DNA from: Tahibacter caeni
GTDB taxonomy: Bacteria > Pseudomonadota > Gammaproteobacteria > Xanthomonadales > Rhodanobacteraceae
Length of the DNA: 32,765 nt
Assembly: GCF_024609805.1 (NCBI RefSeq)
Contig: NZ_JANFVR010000018.1
Coordinates: forward strand, 1-32,765
Reading direction: 5' to 3'
Shown: one piece after another, positions 7,538 to 15,293 of the stretch
Numbering within the stretch: position 1 is the stretch's first letter
Layout of the letters: each line of letters starts with the position of its first letter
The notes under the pieces: model-generated
Told to the model about the DNA's origin: nothing
Databases searched by the model: none
The model's input: the letters and a program-made list of their open reading frames with translations, nothing else
Position numbers and translations under genes: made by a program

Positions 7538-8758
7538 TCAGGGACTCTGCGCCGTGACGCGCCGGCCGTCGCGCACCGTGTCGGCCGGGAATAGCACGAC
7601 GCGATCGCCCTCGCGCAATCCCCCGCGCACTTCGGCGCGTCCGTCGCCGATCCGGCCGAGCTCGATCCGGCGCAGGCGCGCGCGTCCGTTTTCGATCACG
7701 TAGGCAGCCCAGGCCGCATCGTCGCGGAACAGTGCCGCGGACGGCACCTGCAGCACCGACGGGCTCTGCCATACGAGAAAGTCGACCTGCACGCGGAAGC
7801 CGTCGCCGAGCCGCGCACGCAGCGCCGGCGTCTCCGCGGCCTCGTCGAACTCGACCACGACCACGGTCCTCTGCTCGTCGACGCCCAGTGCCGAGACCTT
7901 GGTGAAGCCGCCCGGCTCGACCCGGCGCACGCGGCCGTGCAGGGGCGTCTCGCCGCCCCAGTCGCGCAGCCTGGCCGGCGTGCCCGTTTGCAGGCGCACC
8001 GCGTCGGCTGTCAGGACGTCGGCCACTACCTCCAGCGCACCGATGTCGCCGAGATCCAGCAGCGCCTGGCCGGCCCGCACGGCGACTTCGCTCTCCACGA
8101 AACGACGGATGATCCGGCCCGCGACCGGGGCCCGCAGCGGCAGGCGCGTCGGCGTCGCGGCGTCGCCTTGCAGCTCCAGCACCGCGCGGTAGCCGTCGCG
8201 CACGCTCACGGCGGCGTCGACGCGGGCCTGCGCCGAGCGCAGCGCCGCTGCCGCCGCGGCGTCCTGTGCGCGCAACGAGTCGAGGTTCTCGCCCGAGAGC
8301 AGCCCTTTGGCCCCCAGCGCGATGCCGCGCTGCAGCGCCGCCGCACTGCGCGACTGTTCGGCCCGTGCCGAGGCGACCGTCGCCCGCGCCGCGGCCAGAT
8401 CGCTCTCGGCGGCGCGTACGCGCGCCTCGCTCTGTGCGCGACCGGCGGGATCCAGCATTGCCGAGGGAGAAGGACGCAGCACGGCGACGACGTCGCCCGC
8501 GGCGACCGCGTCGCCCGGTTCGGCCACGATGCGCTCGACCGTGCCGTCCAGCGGCGCGCCGAGCTGGTAGCGCGAACGCAGGCGTGTGCGCCCCTCTTCG
8601 GAGAAGCTCTCGGTCAGCGGCGCCGCGGCGACCGCGGCGGATTCCACGGGCAGTGCGCGCGGCCAGAAGCTCCACAGCGCGACGGCGAACAGCGTCGCCG
8701 CGAGCAGCAGATACAGCGGCTTGCCGCGCAGGCGTAACCAGATCGAGCCTTCGTTCAT
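7538..8758 (-). CDS. HlyD/MacA-type periplasmic adaptor (membrane fusion protein)
   Basis: 406 residues. One N-terminal membrane anchor (~15-32) is followed by a biotinyl-lipoyl-like half (~65-95), an Ala-rich coiled-coil hairpin (~105-190) with regular heptads, the second lipoyl half (~205-245) and beta-barrel domains to the end. It should link the ABC permease encoded upstream to an outer-membrane exit duct; no TolC-like gene is in the window. ATG 8758 is chosen because GAGGAG lies 9 nt upstream, while the GTG at 8764 is too close. It begins 13 nt after the permease stop codon. The substrate is unknown. Confidence 0.92.
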   Translation of the reverse strand: MNEGSIWLRLRGKPLYLLLAATLFAVALWSFWPRALPVESAAVAAAPLTESFSEEGRTRLRSRYQLGAPLDGTVERIVAEPGDAVAAGDVVAVLRPSPSAMLDPAGRAQSEARVRAAESDLAAARATVASARAEQSRSAAALQRGIALGAKGLLSGENLDSLRAQDAAAAAALRSAQARVDAAVSVRDGYRAVLELQGDAATPTRLPLRAPVAGRIIRRFVESEVAVRAGQALLDLGDIGALEVVADVLTADAVRLQTGTPARLRDWGGETPLHGRVRRVEPGGFTKVSALGVDEQRTVVVVEFDEAAETPALRARLGDGFRVQVDFLVWQSPSVLQVPSAALFRDDAAWAAYVIENGRARLRRIELGRIGDGRAEVRGGLREGDRVVLFPADTVRDGRRVTAQSP

Positions 8759-8771
8759 GCGCACGGCCTCC

Positions 8772-11128
8772 TCAATCGCGCGCCTTCAGCACGCCGATCA
8801 GGTCCAGGCGCTGCACGCGCCGCCAGACCAGCCCGCCGGTCAGCACCGCCGTCGTGAGCGCCGTTAGCCCGGCGATGCCGTAGGTCGACGCGCTGACATA
8901 GTGCGGGATCCGCATGAGTTCGGAGTCGTATCCGAGGACCAGCAGAGCGACCAGGCCGTGGCCGAGGGCGAATCCGAGCGGCAGCGCGAGCACGGTCAGC
9001 AAGGCGAGTTCTCCCAGCAGCAGATAGCCCACTTCGGCGGATGTGAAGCCGAGCACGCGCAGGCTGGCCAGATCGCGCGCGCGCTCCGACAATGCGGCGC
9101 GCGCGCTGCTGTAGACGACGCCCGCGGTGATGACGGCGCCGAAGGCCGTCGCGATCAGGGTGAAAGTCAGAATGGTACGCGCCATGCTGTCGTAGAAGTT
9201 GCGGACGCTTTCGCGACGGCGGCCGGTCGCCGCCACGCCGGGACGCCGGTCGAGCTCGGCGATCAGGCGCGGCATCGCCGCGGCGTCCGCCGACAACAGC
9301 GCGGCATCACGGCGCGGGCCTTCGCCGAGCGCGCGGTCGAGCGTCGCGAGCGGCAGATAGGCCTGCACGCCGAACGGCTCGTCGACGAGGCCCGCCAGCG
9401 GCAAGTACAGCACGCGTCGGCGTCCTTCCAAGGTTTCGAGTTCGATCGTGTCGCCGGGACGCGCACCGAGCAGGCGCGCCAGGAAGCCCGTCAGCAGCAC
9501 GCCGTGCAGCGCCGGCGGCACCGGTTTTCCGGCGGCATCGAGGGTGCGGCGCAACTGCGCGTCCGGCGCAAGGCCGATCAGTACGGTGCGCTTGTCCGCC
9601 GCGCGATAGCGCACACGCACCGGCACCGCGCGCTGCGGCTCGACCGCTCGCACGCCGGGCAGCGCGGCAAGCTCGTCCAATGCCCGCGGAGCCGCCGGTT
9701 CGACGAAGGCGACGGAGAGGTCATAGCGCTCGGCGCGTTCGTATTGTCGTTCGATCAGGTAGTCGATCGCGTCGTCCTGGAAGCGCCCCATCATCATCAC
9801 CGACACGCCCAGCGCGAGCCCGGCCCAGGTCATCGTCGCGCGCAGCGGATGCCGCAGCAGGTTGCGCAGGATCAGGCGATGCGCCTGGCTGACCCGGACG
9901 AGTGATCGCGCGCCGGTTGTGCGCCGTCGCCACGATGTCGGCGCTTCCGGGCGCATGGCCTCGGCCGGCGGGAGTCGCGCGGCACGCAGCACCGGCACGG
10001 CGGCGCCGAGCAGGGCGCTGCCGACGCTGGCCAGCACCGCCAGCCAGACCACGCCCGGCGACAGCACGAAGTCCAGGTAGGGCAGCCGGTAGAACTCGCG
10101 ATACAGGCCGGCCAGGAGGCTGCCCAGCTGCATGCCGAGCGCCAGCCCCAGGACGGCGCCGGCGCTGCCGATGGCCAGCGCGAGTCCGGCATAGTGCCGC
10201 CAGATCTCGCCGTCGCCGTAGCCGAACGCCTTCAGTGTGCCGATCTGTTCGCGCTGTCCGCCGACGAGGCGGCCGAGCACGATGTAGAGCACGAACGCCG
10301 ACACGCCGAGGAACACCGCCGGAAACAGCCGTGCCATCGTGCGCAGCTGGCGGAACTCCTCGTCGAGGTAGCGGTGCGAGCGCTGGTCCTCGCGGCCGAT
10401 CGCACCGACGCCGCCGTAGCCGGCCAGCGCAAGGTCGACTGCAGCGAGCACGGTTTCGCGGCGCGCGCCGGGTTGCAGCGCGATGGCCACGCTGTTGAAC
10501 GCGCCGTCCATGTCCGTCGCCGCTTCGAGCGCCCGACGCGGCAGCCAGACGACGGCGAAGCGGCGAGGGTCCGGAAACACGGCCTGCGGGGAAAGTTGCG
10601 CGACGAACTCCGGCGTCGCGCCGATGCCGACGATGCGGAACGACTGGCTGCGCCCGTGCAGCACGACCGTCATGGCGTCGCCGGCGCGCAGTCCGTGAGC
10701 GTCGGCGAAGGCGTCGCTGACGACCAGCGCATCGCGTTCGCCAGGTTCCGCAGCCCGGCCGCTGCGCAGGTGCAGGCGGTTCAGATGCAGCCCGCCGGGC
10801 TCCGGAGCGCTCAGGGCCTGGATCCGGATCGGATCGTCGAAACCGGCAATCCGCGCGCGTCCCGGCGCGACGATGCGCGTGTCGGCGACCGCAACGCCGG
10901 CTATCCGGCGCAGTTCCTGCGCGACCTGTTCGGGCGCGCGCTTGAGATCCGCGAACACGTCGGCGAAGGCGTATTCGCGGTAGTAGCGCGAGCGGCTGGC
11001 CTCCAGCGACTCCAGGGTCGCGCGCGACATGACCAGATTGGCCACGCCGACGGCGGCCACCAGCGCGACGGCCGCCGCCTGGCTGCGCAGACGCCACAGA
11101 TCGCGCAGGCCCTTGCGCGTCAGCGCCC

Positions 11129-11132
<4 letters not shown>
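8772..11132 (-). CDS. ABC transporter permease with two FtsX domains
   Basis: 786 residues in a duplicated FtsX layout. An N-terminal helix (~17-35) is followed by a large MacB-like periplasmic domain (~40-250) and three helices (~260-375). A further helix at ~430-445 precedes a second periplasmic domain (~450-640), and the last three helices lie at ~655-780. This is the single-chain eight-to-ten-helix form rather than a homodimeric MacB. The GTG start overlaps the ATPase stop codon by 4 nt (GTGA), indicating translational coupling. With the ATPase and HlyD protein it makes a tripartite exporter or mechanotransmission complex in the inner membrane. Lipoprotein, lipid and small-molecule substrates are all possible. 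Confidence 0.93.
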
Positions 11133-11854
<722 letters not shown>

Positions 11855-11981
11855 GAGCACCTCCGCGAGGCCTGCGGCAGGTCCGGTTGCGGCAGGCGCG
11901 TCGGCGACAAAACCGCTCGCCGTCGCCTGCCCCGGCCTTTCCGGTCCCGGACCAGTAGAAATTGCCGCCGCTGGGGCAGTG

Positions 11982-11995
11982 TTGATGCAGATCAA
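11982..11995 (-). promoter_or_regulatory. FNR/ANR-type box for the ABC export operon
   Basis: TTGATGCAGATCAA is a perfect TTGAT-N4-ATCAA palindrome between the ABC ATPase and the end of the erythromycin-esterase gene. TCTACT at 11954-11959 is in the -10 position expected for a class II site on the minus strand. Confidence 0.8.
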
Positions 11996-12021
11996 CCCGG
12001 CGCGCGCCGTACCCGCACGCC

Positions 12022-13359
12022 TCACAGACCGAACGGATACGTCTCCGGCAGCTCGTGCCGCTTCCAGCGTTCGGTCACGTCCAGGGGTTCGACGGCCGAA
12101 GTCTCGTCGACATGGAAGATCGCGTCGAACTGCGCGGCGAGCGAAGCGGTGAAATAGTGGCTCCCGAGTTCGGTCTCGGGCCGGTACACCACACCGATGG
12201 CGCGCTCCAGCCGGGGCTCGCTCAGAACCTGTGCGGCAGCGCCCTGCAAGGGCAGGAAGAAGCGGTCCTTGCCGGTCCGGTACAGCACGTGCTCGTGGCT
12301 GTCCGGATGCGCAGGACGCACCCAGCGGCGCTCGGCGGGCGCGTCCCAGTCCCGGGCGGCCGTCACGTGACCGGTGTAAGTAGTGAAACCGATGCACAGG
12401 GTTCGGGATCTTCCTGCCTGTTCGCGCAGCAGCTGGCCGACGTTCCATTCGCCGCGCTGCGCCATCTGCGTGGCGCGCGCGTCGCCCAGATGCGAATTGT
12501 GCGCCCACACCACGATGCGACCGGCGCGGCCGCCGGCACGCAGGTGCCGGCGCAGCGCCAACACCGTGTTCGCCATATGGCTGTCGCGCAGATTCCAGGT
12601 CAGCACGCGACCGCCGAACAGCGAGCGGTAGTAGTGCTCGGCATCGAGGACGACGCGCGCGTTGCATTCGGCGTGGAAACGCTCGTCCGCCGCTTCCGGG
12701 TCGCCGGCGGCGTCGGGGCGGAGCGGCTGGCGGGCGAGCTCCACCAGCAACGTCGCGGCAGCCTCGCGACACGAGGGGCGCAGCCCCGCGGCGGCTTCCG
12801 CGCCGTATTCCTGCGGGTCGCGCACGTGGTCCATGCACGCGTACAGGCGCCGCGCGCGCGCAGCCTGATCGGGATCGACGGTCTCCAGGTAGGCCACGAC
12901 CGCATCGGCCGAGCGGTAGAGGCTGTACAGATCCATGCCGTAGATGGCCACGCGCGCTGCATCGGGCAGCGCCGCATTGCGGTCGCGCAGCCAGCGGACG
13001 AACTCGCGGACGTCCTGGTTGCGCCACATCCAGGCCGGGAAACGCCGGAAATCGCCGAAAGCCGAATCCAGCGTGTCCCCGCCGCGGCCGCCGGCGTAGC
13101 GGTGCAGCCGCAGCACGTCGGGCCAGTCGCCTTCCACGACCACCGCGTCGAAGCCGGCATCTTCCACGAGACGCCGGGTAATGGCCGCGCGCATGGAGTA
13201 GAACTCATGGGTGCCGTGCGTGGCCTCGCCGAGCAGCACGTAGTCGCGGCCGACGGCCATTTGCAGCAGCGCGTCGTAGTCGCCGGGGTCCTCGGCGAGT
13301 TGCTGCGCCCCGGCGCGAAGCACCTCCAGCGGAGCGGATGCGGCGGCGCGGACGATCAT
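12022..13359 (-). CDS. Erythromycin esterase family protein
   Basis: 445 residues covering the full erythromycin-esterase (EreA/EreB, PF05139) fold. Catalytic-site motifs are visible: [13 protein letters not shown] (~41-53, with the Glu and His of the family), VVEGDWPD (~75), and [13 protein letters not shown] (~285) with the second conserved His. True EreA/B enzymes open the macrolide lactone; most environmental family members are stress-linked esterases with unknown substrate, and here context argues for that rather than drug resistance. ATG 13359 is preceded by GGGAG and puts the divergent FNR-type box (13416-13429) 56 nt upstream. The reading frame extends to 13404, but that part covers the promoter. 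Confidence 0.92.
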   Translation of the reverse strand: MIVRAAASAPLEVLRAGAQQLAEDPGDYDALLQMAVGRDYVLLGEATHGTHEFYSMRAAITRRLVEDAGFDAVVVEGDWPDVLRLHRYAGGRGGDTLDSAFGDFRRFPAWMWRNQDVREFVRWLRDRNAALPDAARVAIYGMDLYSLYRSADAVVAYLETVDPDQAARARRLYACMDHVRDPQEYGAEAAAGLRPSCREAAATLLVELARQPLRPDAAGDPEAADERFHAECNARVVLDAEHYYRSLFGGRVLTWNLRDSHMANTVLALRRHLRAGGRAGRIVVWAHNSHLGDARATQMAQRGEWNVGQLLREQAGRSRTLCIGFTTYTGHVTAARDWDAPAERRWVRPAHPDSHEHVLYRTGKDRFFLPLQGAAAQVLSEPRLERAIGVVYRPETELGSHYFTASLAAQFDAIFHVDETSAVEPLDVTERWKRHELPETYPFGL

Positions 13360-13415
13360 GCGGCGGCTCCCGGTCGGACCCGCCGCAAGGATCGCGCCCT
13401 GCACGGCATCGATAA

Positions 13416-13429
13416 TTGACGCAGGTCAA
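13416..13429. promoter_or_regulatory. Shared divergent FNR/ANR-type box
   Basis: TTGACGCAGGTCAA stands 56 nt from the esterase start (minus) and 55 nt from the phosphoribosyltransferase start (plus). Candidate -10 hexamers occur on both sides at matching distance: GATCCT at 13388-13393 (minus) and CAGGGT at 13451-13456 (plus). One symmetric site could therefore drive both genes. Confidence 0.78.
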
Positions 13430-13484
13430 TACAGGCGTCGGCCGGCACGGCAGGGTGGAGGCATCGGAACGGGAGTCGAGCGCC

Positions 13485-14810
13485 ATGACCCAGCTGCCTT
13501 TCCAGGATCGCGCCCAGGCCGCGCGCGCGTTGGCCGATGCGCTCGCGTCTTATCGCGGATCGCGGCCGGTCGTGCTCGGCATCCCGCGCGGCGGCATGCC
13601 GATGGCACGGATCGTCGCCGACGCGCTCGGGGGCGAGCTCGACATGATCCTCGTGCGCAAGCTCGGCGCGCCGGGAAACCCCGAGTACGCGATCGGCTCC
13701 GTGGACGAGCGCGGCTCCATCCTGCTCAATGACGACGCCGAGTGGACCGGCGCCGACGAAGCCTACGTCCGTGACGAAGCGCGCGTGCAGATGGCGTTGA
13801 TGCGCGAGCGCCGGGCGCGGTATGGCGGCGGCACCGTGCGCAGCCTTTCGGGTCGCACGGTCATCGTCCTCGACGACGGGCTGGCGACGGGCTCGACGAT
13901 GGAAGCGGCGCTGCGGGCCGTGCGCGCCCAGCATCCCGCCAGTCTCGTCTGTGCGGTGCCGGTCGCCGCTCCGGACAGCCTGGCGCACGTACGGCGCTTC
14001 GCGGACGAAATCGTCTGCCTCGCCACGCCGCATCCGTTCCGCGCGGTGAGTCTCTACTATCGTCGTTTTCCCGAAGTGACCGACGAAGAGGTCACGGCGG
14101 CGCTGCGGGAATCGGCGGCGCCGAAGCGGGAGCAGGCAGTGAGCGAGCTCGTGCACATTCCCGCCGGGCAGCGGCTGCTCGAAGGGGCGTTGACGGTGCC
14201 GGACGCGGCTGTCGGCCTGGTGGTGTTCGCGCACGGCAGCGGCAGCAGTCGGCACAGTTCGCGCAACCGCTTCGTCGCCGACGCCCTCGCGCATCGGACT
14301 ATCGCGACCTTGCTGTTCGACCTGCTGACGCCGCAGGAAGATGCCCTGCGCGCAAACCGGTTCGATATCGACATTCTCGCCGAGCGGCTGGAAACGGCGG
14401 TGGCCTGGGTAAGCCGCCATCCACGCTGCCGCGGCCTTCCGCTGGGCCTGTTCGGCGCGAGCACCGGTGCGGCTGCGGCGCTGCGCGTGGCGGCCGAGCA
14501 CCCCGACGCGATAGCCGCGGTCGTGTCGCGCGGCGGACGCGCGGATCTGGCTGGCCGCGAAACGCTGCAGCAGGTCCGTTGTCCCGTACTGCTGATCATC
14601 GGCAGTGCGGACCGCGAGGTGCTGGCGCTCAACCAGGCGGCGCGCCGCAGTATCGGTGCCTGCGCCGAGCTCCGGATCGTACCGGGCGCCGGCCATCTGT
14701 TCGAGGAGCCCGGCACGCTCGAAGCGATGGCAGCGCTCGCCGCGGACTGGTTCCAGCGCCGGCTGAGCCTCGCCGGCGCCGGGCACGCCGTTCCGCACAC
14801 GACGCATTGA
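13485..14810 (+). CDS. Phosphoribosyltransferase - alpha/beta-hydrolase fusion protein
   Basis: 441 residues in two catalytic domains. Residues 1-~215 are a type I phosphoribosyltransferase with LGIPRGG (~31-37) and the PRPP-binding loop VLDDGLATGST (~128-138). Residues ~225-435 are a dienelactone-hydrolase-like alpha/beta hydrolase with an oxyanion-side FAHGSGSS (~248), nucleophile motif GASTG (Ser326), acid at GSADRE (Asp376) and catalytic His404 (GAGHLF). Both active sites look intact. Such fusions and adjacent gene pairs are known in proteobacteria, usually near universal stress protein genes; their substrates are not known. ATG 13485 is the first start after the FNR-type box and agrees with its spacing. 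A GC hairpin without U-tract (14811-14831) follows the stop. Confidence 0.92.
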   Translation: MTQLPFQDRAQAARALADALASYRGSRPVVLGIPRGGMPMARIVADALGGELDMILVRKLGAPGNPEYAIGSVDERGSILLNDDAEWTGADEAYVRDEARVQMALMRERRARYGGGTVRSLSGRTVIVLDDGLATGSTMEAALRAVRAQHPASLVCAVPVAAPDSLAHVRRFADEIVCLATPHPFRAVSLYYRRFPEVTDEEVTAALRESAAPKREQAVSELVHIPAGQRLLEGALTVPDAAVGLVVFAHGSGSSRHSSRNRFVADALAHRTIATLLFDLLTPQEDALRANRFDIDILAERLETAVAWVSRHPRCRGLPLGLFGASTGAAAALRVAAEHPDAIAAVVSRGGRADLAGRETLQQVRCPVLLIIGSADREVLALNQAARRSIGACAELRIVPGAGHLFEEPGTLEAMAALAADWFQRRLSLAGAGHAVPHTTH

Positions 14811-14919
14811 ACACGCCGCGGCAGGGGTGTTGCAGGCGCGACGCCGTATCCGGCGAAGCGGCCGGCCGCCCCATTGATCGCCTGGCGGCGAAGATCGAGA
14901 CTTGCGGCGGTCTCGATCG

Positions 14920-15056
14920 ATGACGATGAGAGCGACGGAGCCGCGGCACCGATGTGGGACACCCTGATCGCCAGTTTCGACACCGCGCGCGTACAGACGC
15001 TCGCGGGCATCCTCGTGCGGCATGGCTTCGGCGACCTGCTGCGCCGGCTCGGCATC
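14920..15056 (+). repeat. Left copy of 137-bp direct repeat
   Basis: Identical to 18745-18881 except for one base (T/C at the sixth position after ATGACG). It includes the ribosome site, the start codon (14952) and the first 35 codons of the UbiB-family gene, then breaks off. The two copies bracket the toxin-gene insert. Confidence 0.97.
14952..15056 (+). pseudogene. Truncated 5' fragment of the AarF/UbiB-family gene
   Basis: The first 35 codons equal those of the intact gene at 18777 (MWDTLIASFDTARVQ...). At 15057 the homology stops and the sequence continues into a copy of a stress-promoter flank. The frame runs on to 15215 with unrelated residues, so any product would be a short chimera without kinase motifs. 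The fragment still has its native-looking upstream region (14811-14919), which the intact gene has lost. Confidence 0.93.
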
Positions 15057-15057
15057 C

Positions 15058-15110
15058 GTGTGTTGACTTCACTCAAGTTCCGGCGCGCTCGCGTTCGGCC
15101 GGACTGCCGC
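15058..15110. repeat. Second copy of the usp upstream flank
   Basis: Matches 1822-1866: a 21-bp exact match, then a gapped GC-rich match ending CGGCCGGAC. It sits immediately next to the break in the left ubiB repeat. The rest of the gap up to 15293 shows no gene or other feature that I recognise. Confidence 0.6.
15063..15076. promoter_or_regulatory. Orphan FNR/ANR-type box
   Basis: TTGACTTCACTCAA, identical to the usp box at 1827. Only 6 nt separate it from the truncated repeat, and no gene starts 50-130 nt away on either strand. It has no -10-like hexamer in the expected position. Probably a rearrangement relic. Confidence 0.55.
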
Positions 15111-15293
15111 TGCGCCCGAACGTTCAGCGCGACAGCAGCCCGGTTCGACGACGCTGATGCTGCTCCGGGGACATTTCGGCTCTCGCGCAGTTGGCGAGCG
15201 CGACTCCGGATGTGATGCTGCCAACATGACCAGCAGCCTGCATCGGCCGCGCCTGGCCCTGTTGTTGCGTCGCTACGCCGATTCGGCGCCGCC

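Noticed and set aside
11855-13027. N-terminal extension of the ABC ATPase frame
   Set aside because: It covers the promoter and antisense of the esterase-family gene; a strong ribosome site and normal family length support the start at 11854.
12022-13359. Macrolide-resistance gene (ereA/ereB)
   Set aside because: Family match only; the FNR-type box and stress-gene context argue for a housekeeping stress esterase, and nothing indicates a resistance cassette.
14811-14831. Hairpin after the PRTase-hydrolase gene as a rho-independent terminator
   Set aside because: The stem has a mismatch and no U-tract follows; too weak to list as a feature.
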